DNA of 6,117 nt from Bacteroidota bacterium (GTDB taxonomy: Bacteria > Bacteroidota > Bacteroidia > Bacteroidales > Tenuifilaceae): positions 1-6,117 of the forward strand of contig JAEXVC010000107.1 of assembly GCA_023406715.1 (NCBI GenBank). Direction: 5' to 3'. The notes beneath the pieces were generated by a model. It worked only from the letters and a program-made list of their open reading frames with translations. It made no database searches and was not told where the DNA came from. Position 1 is the first letter of the stretch. Each line of letters starts with the position of its first letter. The position numbers and the translations under genes were made by a program. Shown here in pieces: positions 1 through 6,117 of the stretch.

Positions 1-1807
1 GCACTACACTCTCCTTCACACCGGGAGTTTTGCAACTTACAGTTTTGGTTGGCTCCGACATCAATCCTCCACTATCCTCTGCCTTTAAGTAATAGATATA
101 CTCCTTGCCATTCTCAACCTGCTTATCGGTATAAGTTGTAAACTTATCGTTAGTACGAGCGAGCTTTGCCATAAGGGTAAATAGCGAGTCGCTCTTCTCC
201 CTGCGGTAGAGCCTATGGTAAGCCAAATCGTCGCTGGAACTGTTAGCCCAGTTTAGCACAATGCTTCCATCCTGCTCCGCAATACTTTTAATAACGGGCG
301 ATACTGGAGGAATAACATCGGGACGAGCAAGGGTTAGCATCTCCGAAAAGTCCGATTGGTTCTGCCTTAAATCAATAGCACGTACTTTATAGTAGATATT
401 GCGAGTAAGGGTTTTGATATTAATGGAATCGGTAAATACTGTATCGGAAATTACTCCAGGGGTTTCCAATATAAACTCAAAACTAGGATTATTGGATGAG
501 TAAACCCTGTAACCCTCCAAATCCTTATCGGTATTGCGGTTCCAACGCACTGTAACACGCCCAACACTATCCACAAAACCTAGCAGTTTTTGAGGAGCGG
601 TAGGAGGGAAACTATCCACCAACTCGGCGTAGGTTGTAATAGCAGAGAACTTCTCCTTGGTTGTGTTAAATACCGAAATTAGGTAGTAGTTGGTAATATC
701 GGGAGTAGAATCCACAAACGACCTTTCGGTTGGCTGTTTACTCTCGTATATTCTGGTTTTACGGCCTTTAGGTTTTGATGAGCTGTACACCCTAAAGCCC
801 GATATGTAGCTGTTCATCTCCTCAGGGTAAGTCCACGTTAACTTAACCTTATTATTATCGATAACCGAATTCTCAACAATTACCGGGGCAACAGTAATAG
901 GCAATGTACCCTTACCAAAAAGCGAATCCGATGGAGGGCCAAGCTCGCCAAAGGCACTAATACCCCTTACCCGGTAGTAGTAAAGCAAATCGTTGCTCAA
1001 CAGGGTATCGCTTACGAAGAGTAGTTCTGGCGTTACACCCTCCTCCGCCACGGGCACTATGCCACCCTCGCGAATAGATTTGTAGGTATTGCCCTTATCA
1101 TCGGAGCGCTCCACTATGTAACTGTTGTAGATATGCTGCAAATACTTAAAGTTCCACGATAGCGTAACAACCTTATCGACCCACTCGGCTTTGAAATCGA
1201 ATGGTTTAGGTAGAGGCTGATACTCGGATATACCCGTAAAGGCCGATGCGGTATCGACCCGCATAATTGAATCGGGTACTGGAATAAAAACCTTGTAGAG
1301 GTACTTCTCGTTGGGTTTTGCCGTTTTATCGGCAAGGTACAAGCCCGAAAGCCTAGCGGCCGTAATGGACTGGTCGGCAGCGTAAAGGGCAAAGCTAAAC
1401 CTATGCATCTCGTTCTTGTACTTTTTCATGGCGATAAATGGGTTGCCACCCGTGCTTACACCCTTATACTCGTCGTTAAAGATGCACTCGCCAGCAATGC
1501 CCACATACTTATCATCGGCAAGGGGTTCCCACTCGGTTAGCGGGCGTGGCTTTAAGGGCTCGCTGTTAAGCTGAACCACCTCAACCTCCTTTGGAATTTT
1601 TTTATCGCGCAAAATGGTGTAGCGCAATACAGTGTAGCCATACTGGTTACCAACCTTCCAAACCTTTTGGTTTGTGGGCGCCCAGCGTAACAGTACAGAA
1701 TCCTTACGTGGACTACAAAGCAGCTCCACCCCATTTTTCTGCGAGTAAACCGCACCGCTAGCAAAAAACAAAAACACTAAAAAAACTACAAGAAACTTTT
1801 TATACAT
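1..1807 (-). CDS. Secreted multi-domain fibronectin type III protein (3' end outside the window)
   Basis: An open frame of 602 codons runs from ATG at 1807 to the left edge without a stop, so the C-terminus is missing. An in-frame TAA two codons before the ATG supports this start. No clear ribosome binding site is visible. Residues 1-22 form a Sec signal peptide (MYKK, then a hydrophobic core), with cleavage likely after VYS before Gln23. Four FN3-like domains begin near residues 200, 307, 400 and 499; each has the B-strand L/V-x-W pattern (Trp218, Trp325, Trp422, Trp520). Domains two and three share a GxRVYSS motif at residues 337 and 432, about 95 residues apart, as expected for FN3 repeats. 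Residues 27-190 look like a divergent FN3-like domain (VLLRW at 38-42). I see no catalytic motif. The likely role is an extracellular or surface binding scaffold. It lies 198 bases after the immunity gene and is probably a separate transcription unit. The fold call is firm; the specific function is unknown. Confidence 0.88.
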   Translation of the reverse strand, partial: MYKKFLVVFLVFLFFASGAVYSQKNGVELLCSPRKDSVLLRWAPTNQKVWKVGNQYGYTVLRYTILRDKKIPKEVEVVQLNSEPLKPRPLTEWEPLADDKYVGIAGECIFNDEYKGVSTGGNPFIAMKKYKNEMHRFSFALYAADQSITAARLSGLYLADKTAKPNEKYLYKVFIPVPDSIMRVDTASAFTGISEYQPLPKPFDFKAEWVDKVVTLSWNFKYLQHIYNSYIVERSDDKGNTYKSIREGGIVPVAEEGVTPELLFVSDTLLSNDLLYYYRVRGISAFGELGPPSDSLFGKGTLPITVAPVIVENSVIDNNKVKLTWTYPEEMNSYISGFRVYSSSKPKGRKTRIYESKQPTERSFVDSTPDITNYYLISVFNTTKEKFSAITTYAELVDSFPPTAPQKLLGFVDSVGRVTVRWNRNTDKDLEGYRVYSSNNPSFEFILETPGVISDTVFTDSINIKTLTRNIYYKVRAIDLRQNQSDFSEMLTLARPDVIPPVSPVIKSIAEQDGSIVLNWANSSSDDLAYHRLYRREKSDSLFTLMAKLARTNDKFTTYTDKQVENGKEYIYYLKAEDSGGLMSEPTKTVSCKTPGVKESVV

Positions 1808-1879
1808 ATATTACTGTTTAACTAATATTTTACTAAAAACCATATCTTACAAAAAATCGCTACGTTACCGCATGTTGGG

Positions 1880-1897
1880 CTTAGGCTAAAGCCTAAG
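1880..1897. repeat. Perfect inverted repeat, CTTAGGCT / AGCCTAAG
   Basis: Eight-base arms surround a two-base AA centre. As RNA or single-stranded DNA this would form a stem of about seven pairs with a four-base loop. It shares the core AGGCT...AGCCT with the next palindrome 13 bases away, which suggests a common repetitive origin rather than chance. Possible roles are a REP-like interspersed element, a weak transcription terminator or processing hairpin after the immunity gene, or a protein binding site before the FN3 gene. The palindrome is directly visible; its role is inferred. Confidence 0.75.
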
Positions 1898-1910
1898 TAC
1901 AATATATCCT

Positions 1911-1927
1911 TGCAGGCTGAGCCTGCA
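1911..1927. repeat. Perfect inverted repeat, TGCAGGCT / AGCCTGCA
   Basis: Eight-base arms surround a single G. This is the second palindrome of the cluster and has the same AGGCT/AGCCT core as the one at 1880-1897. With a one-base centre the realistic RNA hairpin has about seven pairs and a three-base loop. No T-run follows on either strand, so it is not a standard intrinsic terminator. Confidence 0.75.
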
Positions 1928-1941
1928 TTTGAAAGTCTGAC

Positions 1942-1959
1942 GGCGGTACAACCACTGCC
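1942..1959. repeat. Imperfect inverted repeat, GGCGGT / ACTGCC
   Basis: Six-base arms with a six-base loop pair fully on the plus strand through one G-T wobble; on the minus strand the same position is an A-C mismatch. It is the third hairpin-capable element within 80 bases. Alone it would be unremarkable; it is listed because of its position in the cluster. Confidence 0.45.
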
Positions 1960-2005
1960 AAACCCCATTCGTCTATTTCATTTTATAGCCTCTGCCCAAC
2001 TGGGT

Positions 2006-2656
2006 TTATTCTACTTTTGCTATTTTTTCATATTCTACAAACTCAATCCCTGTTATTCTTTCCTTTATTATTTCATTTTTCAAGCGCTCACTTATTAAAG
2101 TAAAACATTGAGCACCTGTAATTTCAAATAAATCGTAATTCGGAAAACTTTTATTTAACTGAATAAAACTATATCTCAGAGACTTTCCTCTTGTCACAAC
2201 TAATTCTCTACTTAAATTCACTATGTCGTCGTATGATGATAAATAGATTTTTTTTTCTACTTCAAAAGGAGGTAGTCTTTTATACAGTTCTAGTTCAGTA
2301 GCATTGAAATTTATAAATCTTTCAATTTGAGTAATGTAATGAAACCAATAATATTTTTTCTCAGTACCAAAAACATCTATTGAATAAAATCGATTGGGTG
2401 GTAAATTGAATTTTTCCAATAAAATTTTGAATTTATGACTTACTACCATCCCAAATTCTAGTATACCACCGTCGAGGATGTCTGTATCTATACTTTTAGG
2501 ATTTAACATCAAACCATAGAGGGGTTGATGGTCTGGAAATACATTTGGCAAAATATTATAAATAGAATCTACATTATATCCTTCAGCTCTTGTAGTTTGT
2601 GGATAAAATCCGATTACTTCTGTTTCATTAGTTCGTCCAATATTATAGTACTTCAT
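2006..2656 (-). CDS. Probable immunity protein, Imm11/DUF1629-like
   Basis: This complete 216-residue protein has no signal peptide or membrane segment and so should be cytoplasmic. The ATG at 2656 is supported by an in-frame TAA a few codons upstream; the leader AAATAATAAT has no Shine-Dalgarno, as is usual in Bacteroidota. It starts four bases after the toxin stop, the standard toxin-immunity layout, which implies co-transcription and probably translational coupling. The C-terminal pattern DLFEITG followed by ISERLKNEI and then ITGIEF (residues 175-206) resembles the end of the DUF1629/Imm11 family, as does the MKYY start. An aromatic cluster (KYYWFHY, 101-107) sits in the middle. The inferred role is to bind and neutralise the AHH nuclease of the upstream gene and protect the producer. 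At about 23-30% GC in sampled lines it is the most A/T-rich gene here, consistent with horizontal acquisition with the toxin tip. The immunity role is well supported by position; the exact family was recognised by eye only. Confidence 0.85.
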   Translation of the reverse strand: MKYYNIGRTNETEVIGFYPQTTRAEGYNVDSIYNILPNVFPDHQPLYGLMLNPKSIDTDILDGGILEFGMVVSHKFKILLEKFNLPPNRFYSIDVFGTEKKYYWFHYITQIERFINFNATELELYKRLPPFEVEKKIYLSSYDDIVNLSRELVVTRGKSLRYSFIQLNKSFPNYDLFEITGAQCFTLISERLKNEIIKERITGIEFVEYEKIAKVE

Positions 2657-2660
2657 ATTA

Positions 2661-3050
2661 TTATTTTAACAATTTAGGGATTGATGGATTAACAAACTGT
2701 TTAAAATATTCATTCAAATTTAAGTCTGATTTGGAAGCATTTTCAATCAAATCTCTCATATCAGGAATAAGGACTTTTTGAATAAACTCATTTGCAGACT
2801 CAGGTGTAAAATTTGGCACATTTTGTCTATATTCTGAAAGTCTATGAACAACATAATCATCATAAGCAGGATGGTTGCCATGCATGCCTTCGTTTAGTGA
2901 CTTCTTATATTTTGACAATCCAATGCCATTCTCGAATTCATTTAAATGAAACCCATCTTTTGCTGCAGCTTGTACCACAGAATGCTCACCTGATTTTGTC
3001 CAAGTCAAAATATGATGAGCTTCATCATCAATAGTGCCAAGTAACTTTGC
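2661..3050 (-). other. AHH nuclease toxin domain (HNH/Endo VII superfamily)
   Basis: This is the last ~130 residues of the toxin. The AHH dyad is at residues 1033-1035 (3020-3012). The FHLNEFENGIGL stretch with Asn1063 corresponds to the AHH family's region between the two His motifs. HGNHPAYDDYV at 1079-1089 gives the second metal-binding or structural histidines. A helical tail of about 60 residues ends the protein. All key residues are present and in order, with no frameshift, so the toxin is probably active and would need the adjacent immunity protein. Confidence 0.85.
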
Positions 3051-6000
3051 CAAGTCACTCCTGTTCCCAAAATCAATCAAGCCATCTGCTGTCTTAGACC
3101 ATTTTAAGGTAATTGTTCGTCCTTCTAATGTAATTTGTCTAGTTACAGATGTTAATCCATTAGCAAACTCTCCCCCAACGTTATATCTTCGAACACCGTT
3201 AACAACTCCTTCTATAAATTCTTCAGCACTGCCAGTAACCCTTGCTATCCCGCTTTCATTAGAAACTTTGTCTGCTATTTCATCTATTTTTGTCTTTAAG
3301 TTAGGATCTATATTGCTTAATTTCTTTAACTCGTCAGCGTCTTTATACATTTTCTTTACCAAAGCCTCCATTCCAGTTGCTGAAATAGATCCTATACCGT
3401 AATATAGTTGGAAAGTATTCCATGAATCCAAGAACTCTTTGCCTTGTTCAGTAGCATTTAACTGCTCGTAAAATGCATCGTTAATAACAATATCGGAAAT
3501 ACTAAGCGTTAAGTCGATGGTTGCTTTTGCTGTTAAATAAACCTTTCGAGCCGCACCCGTGGCTTTAACTGCAGCAGTTACTTCTCCAACTCCAATAAAG
3601 CATAATCCAACATCTACGGCTAACTTAAGACCTGCATATAACTTTTGATTATTCTTTTCATTAAACAATGAGTATGCATAACATGCAGGAACTGCCATTA
3701 CCGAACCTTTTCCAAACTTTTGGGTATCGCTATACTCCCAATCCTTAACAAAATTAACGTAAACATAACTATAAGGTTCAGTTGTTACTATTTGAACATT
3801 TGGGATTGTTGGCAGAATGGTTTTTTCAGTAACGCTCAGGCTTACTTTACCTTCATCAGTAAAATATTCATATAAATTATCGCCCGTCCAAGTTCTTGGA
3901 TTAATCACTAAATACCTTTGCTCATTTTTGGCTTCCTTCGAAGTGAAATTGACATCTTTAGGATAGTATTCAAAAATCCACTTAACAAGTTCTCCGCTAA
4001 ACTTTACAAAGTTATCTGCATCTATACCATCATAAAGTTTAGCTAAAAGATGCGGATACTTTTCTTTGCCATTCTCGTTCAACACCTTATGCGAACTGCT
4101 AATCAAATCATCTAGCAATTGTTTTTTATCTGAATCAGGCGTTTTTAGTAATAAATTCAATACTACTAGTTCGGTTTGATCTCCAAAAATAATGTAATCA
4201 GTAAGGTTTCCTTTGCATAACTCTTTTATACAATTAAGTCTCTGTTTATAAGGTATACTTGTATAGTACCCTATTGGCAAAGTAGTTAAAAGATCATATA
4301 GTACAGAATTGTCCTTTATTTTTTCAATAGTTCCTCCTATGCTCTTAAGCGCTTCAGAATAAACCCGAATAGAGTTCTCATAAATATTTAATTCTGAAGT
4401 GACAAAATCTTTATTTGGGTCTACGATCCTTGGCTTATAACTCTTATAAGTTTTCAAAATTTCATTAACAGCAACTATATCAAATAAAGACTTAAAATGA
4501 TCTTTATCGGCTGAACTTGTAGCCTCCTCCATATCGTTTAGGAGTCTTGTTATGCGCCTGCAAATATTTTCATTCTCGTTAAACTTAGGGTTCTTTTTTG
4601 CACTCTCCCACCATTTTTTTGCAACTTCACCTAACTTAGCTTCATCAAACCATTCCAAGCACTCACTTGTATACTGTATAGTTTTAATTAAAACTTCATC
4701 TTGAAGAGTTACCTTTTTACATAGTTCAGTGTTAGTTATATGAGAACTGCTATAAAGACCTGATTTTATTTCTAGAGTACAAGTTTGGTTTTCGATCCCA
4801 ATATATACTTTTACCGTTTTCTGCGTTGAATTCTTCAAATAGTCACAGCCTTCCTGGTCAAATCTCTTTTCTGTCTTTAGTTTTCCATTTTCTCTAGAAT
4901 CCTTTGGATAAAATCCATCAAATAGGACATCACTAGTATTTGCATAGTAAATCTCATTATTGTATTTAAAGGCATTCAGCGTACCACTACTATTTCTTGA
5001 AGCATTGTGACCCAATTGGTTTGTCCCAACAAAAACATATGCTTGTCCAAAACTTAAACCTTGTAATTTTTGGGAATCAAAAGTGATGATCTTCCCATCG
5101 GGTCTTACAAAGTTAATTTCACCACTCTCGTTAATGCCTAAGTCAACTAAGGTACTTAAGGATGTATTTATCATCTCCCCCTCCTTCTCATCCTGTGCCC
5201 AAGCAAACCAAACACTCTGAGGGTCGCGAATAAATTCCCACTGGTGTTTCCAGAGCTCTGTACCACCGTTGTAGTCCATTAGGTTTTGGGTGGTGTGCTC
5301 GGCCGCAATAAAGTTTTCGGGGCTAAAGGTATGGCGTAGGTTAAATGCACCATGTCCTAGTTCGTGAACTATTACAAACAGGTTGGGGCTATCGTAAATA
5401 AAGCCCACCTGCCGCTGCAATGGCATATAACCGGCCACATCGCCCGTTTTGCCCACCACGTTGTCCACAAAGAATAGGTATAGGGCATCGCTCTCTAAGT
5501 TGTTCTTCTCCTTAAACTTGCTTATTATGGCATTCTGGTCGGAGTTGTAAACCGCTATGGCGCTGCTGCCTCCGTGGGTCATTTGGCCATTGGGGAAGGT
5601 TACGGATACGCTCTCGTTAATTGGAACTACCTCCCAACGTGTTACTGCCTGCGCGTAAACTGTGTTTAGCACGTTCTGCAATGCGGTAACATCGGGTAGT
5701 TTGGCGTTATTCACGGGTACAATGTAGAGCTTCTTAACCTGCTGGTCGTAACTCATTACCTCCAACTTACCAGCCACCTCCTCGGTGGTGTCGGTTACGG
5801 CCTTGTAGGCGTAGAGCGAGGTAACTGTGCCATCGGCACGGCCACGTAGGGTTAACTCGCCACCCGTGGTAACAGCGGGTATTCCCATCTCGTCGCGGAA
5901 GGTAATGCCCTTCTCAAAGGAGCTTGGCACAACCTTATCGGTAGCAAAACTGGCCACGCTCTTGTACGAGGGTACATAGCCATTCCCCAGAGCGGGGTAA

Positions 6001-6117
6001 CCATTGCGCAGCGCCTGTTTCTGCTCCGTGTACGCATCGAACCCGTACTTTTGGGTTGGCGAGGCCGCAAAGTTAACAGTGGTAGCAGACTGGTGCGATT
6101 CCTTTTCCTCCTTGTAC
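2661..6117 (-). CDS. Large polymorphic toxin: metallopeptidase-like module plus C-terminal AHH (HNH/Endo VII) nuclease; 5' end outside the window
   Basis: The frame is open from the right edge to TAA at 2663-2661, giving 1151 visible residues. A GTG at 5957 could be taken as a start, but 53 stop-free codons precede it, so it is internal and the real start lies outside. Residues 251-255 are HELGH with a further His at 262, followed by a Met-turn-like NLMDY (Met280) and a Trp-rich stretch to about 314: a zincin-type module. Residues 316-800 match nothing I can name and include a helical Leu-rich part (about 500-690). Around 826-885 lies a hydrophobic, Gly/Ala-rich pre-toxin segment, then KEFLDSWN. 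The C-terminus carries AHH (1033-1035), ENG (Asn1063) and HGNHP (His1079, His1082), the signature of AHH nucleases of the HNH/Endo VII superfamily, which cleave nucleic acid with a metal ion. The immunity gene follows four bases later. Composition and codon use change abruptly at about residue 315. The presumed role is contact- or secretion-dependent killing of competitors; the delivery route is not visible. Confidence 0.92.
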   Translation of the reverse strand, partial: YKEEKESHQSATTVNFAASPTQKYGFDAYTEQKQALRNGYPALGNGYVPSYKSVASFATDKVVPSSFEKGITFRDEMGIPAVTTGGELTLRGRADGTVTSLYAYKAVTDTTEEVAGKLEVMSYDQQVKKLYIVPVNNAKLPDVTALQNVLNTVYAQAVTRWEVVPINESVSVTFPNGQMTHGGSSAIAVYNSDQNAIISKFKEKNNLESDALYLFFVDNVVGKTGDVAGYMPLQRQVGFIYDSPNLFVIVHELGHGAFNLRHTFSPENFIAAEHTTQNLMDYNGGTELWKHQWEFIRDPQSVWFAWAQDEKEGEMINTSLSTLVDLGINESGEINFVRPDGKIITFDSQKLQGLSFGQAYVFVGTNQLGHNASRNSSGTLNAFKYNNEIYYANTSDVLFDGFYPKDSRENGKLKTEKRFDQEGCDYLKNSTQKTVKVYIGIENQTCTLEIKSGLYSSSHITNTELCKKVTLQDEVLIKTIQYTSECLEWFDEAKLGEVAKKWWESAKKNPKFNENENICRRITRLLNDMEEATSSADKDHFKSLFDIVAVNEILKTYKSYKPRIVDPNKDFVTSELNIYENSIRVYSEALKSIGGTIEKIKDNSVLYDLLTTLPIGYYTSIPYKQRLNCIKELCKGNLTDYIIFGDQTELVVLNLLLKTPDSDKKQLLDDLISSSHKVLNENGKEKYPHLLAKLYDGIDADNFVKFSGELVKWIFEYYPKDVNFTSKEAKNEQRYLVINPRTWTGDNLYEYFTDEGKVSLSVTEKTILPTIPNVQIVTTEPYSYVYVNFVKDWEYSDTQKFGKGSVMAVPACYAYSLFNEKNNQKLYAGLKLAVDVGLCFIGVGEVTAAVKATGAARKVYLTAKATIDLTLSISDIVINDAFYEQLNATEQGKEFLDSWNTFQLYYGIGSISATGMEALVKKMYKDADELKKLSNIDPNLKTKIDEIADKVSNESGIARVTGSAEEFIEGVVNGVRRYNVGGEFANGLTSVTRQITLEGRTITLKWSKTADGLIDFGNRSDLAKLLGTIDDEAHHILTWTKSGEHSVVQAAAKDGFHLNEFENGIGLSKYKKSLNEGMHGNHPAYDDYVVHRLSEYRQNVPNFTPESANEFIQKVLIPDMRDLIENASKSDLNLNEYFKQFVNPSIPKLLK
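5172..5366 (-). other. Metallopeptidase-like (zincin) module within the toxin
   Basis: The HELGH motif (5366-5352) has both zinc-binding histidines and the catalytic Glu252. The spacing to the next histidine is HExxH-x6-H, one residue longer than the metzincin HExxHxxGxxH, and the metzincin glycine is absent. An LMDY Met-turn-like motif follows 25 residues later, then a Trp-rich tail. I recall the same HELGHGAF...LMDY...W arrangement in other large Bacteroidota toxins, so it is probably a conserved backbone domain. By analogy with processed polymorphic toxins it may cut the protein to free the nuclease tip, but no cleavage site can be shown here. The intact active-site residues suggest a live enzyme. 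Confidence 0.7.

Larger units (their letters stand above)
1874..2000. repeat. Outer inverted arms GTTGGGC / GCCCAAC enclosing the hairpin cluster
   Basis: Seven-base perfectly complementary arms at 1874-1880 and 1994-2000 flank 113 bases that contain the three smaller palindromes. The nested layout resembles a small non-coding mobile or REP-type element of about 127 bases. No target-site duplication is obvious at the edges, and a seven-base match over this distance can arise by chance, so the element call is tentative. Confidence 0.35.
1808..2005. other. Intergenic region with a cluster of inverted repeats
   Basis: This gap separates the stop of the immunity gene from the start of the FN3 gene. 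The half near 1860-1960 is dense in palindromes (listed separately). The 50 bases before the FN3 start are A/T-rich and should hold its promoter. On the minus strand a T-run ending in TTG is followed 17 bases later by TAAAATAT, a weak resemblance to the Bacteroidota -33/-7 elements (TTTG and TAnnTTTG), not strong enough to list as a promoter. There is no hairpin followed by a T-run that would make a convincing intrinsic terminator. No convincing small gene is visible on either strand. Confidence 0.7.

Noticed and set aside
1114..1764. Two minus-strand open frames within the FN3 gene region
   Set aside because: They are in other frames than the continuous 602-codon FN3 frame, which has a signal peptide and repeated domains; the products lack recognisable features.
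1816..1880. Possible integron attC site: GTTTAAC (1816-1822) and GTTGGGC (1874-1880) fit RYYYAAC and GTTRRRY
   Set aside because: The two boxes are not complementary beyond the invariant bases, the interior has no paired L-boxes or stem, and part of the span is the FN3 promoter region. The GTTGGGC...GCCCAAC pair at 1874-2000 has the opposite box order from attC, and no partner box was found to its right.
1995..2008. Intrinsic terminator just after the immunity stop (CCCA...TGGG hairpin)
   Set aside because: The stem is only four pairs with a two-base gap, and no T-run follows on the minus strand.
1910..2098. Plus-strand open frame of 62 codons
   Set aside because: It spans the hairpin cluster and the antisense of the immunity gene's 3' end; the Phe/Tyr-rich product is what A/T-rich antisense sequence gives.
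2813..3402. Two plus-strand open frames opposite the toxin's C-terminal region
   Set aside because: Both are antisense to a well-supported nuclease domain and pre-toxin region and show no protein family features.
5955..5957. GTG as the start codon of the toxin
   Set aside because: Fifty-three in-frame codons without a stop precede it to the window edge, with the same composition and coding character, so it is an internal valine.
5852..6070. Short minus-strand open frame overlapping the toxin's N-terminal module
   Set aside because: It overlaps the long toxin frame, is rich in Arg and Pro as expected of an out-of-frame shadow of GC-rich coding DNA, and has no recognisable motif.

Overview
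The window is an accessory polymorphic-toxin locus, most likely from a member of the Bacteroidota. The lineage guess rests on protein style (a Sec-secreted fibronectin type III protein, and a giant toxin with the HELGHGAF...LMDY module I associate with this phylum), on the absence of clear Shine-Dalgarno sequences, and on A/T-rich leaders before the starts. No rRNA or housekeeping gene is present to confirm it. All three genes read on the minus strand, so transcription runs from high to low coordinates.

In transcription order: (1) 6117-2661 is the C-terminal 1151 residues of a very large toxin whose true start lies beyond the right edge. It contains a zinc-metallopeptidase-like module (HELGH, residues 251-255 of the visible part), a long uncharacterised middle region, a hydrophobic pre-toxin segment, and a C-terminal HNH/Endo VII-superfamily nuclease with the AHH motif. 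(2) 2656-2006, four bases after the toxin stop, is a 216-residue protein resembling the Imm11/DUF1629 immunity family, the presumed antidote. (3) 2005-1808 is a non-coding gap with a cluster of inverted repeats. (4) 1807-1 is the first 602 residues of a secreted protein with four clear FN3 domains and a fifth, degenerate one; it runs off the left edge.

Base composition is strikingly mosaic. The toxin's N-terminal module and the first half of the FN3 gene are around 50% GC or more. The toxin from about residue 315 onward is about 37% GC, and the immunity gene is lower still (about 23-30% in sampled lines). The shift is abrupt, directly after the metallopeptidase-like module. This fits a conserved delivery or processing backbone with an exchangeable toxin-tip plus immunity cassette.

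Inferred working model: the large protein is delivered to competing cells, its metallopeptidase-like module may take part in processing, the AHH nuclease degrades nucleic acid in the target, and the small downstream protein protects the producer and its kin. The export route cannot be told from this window.
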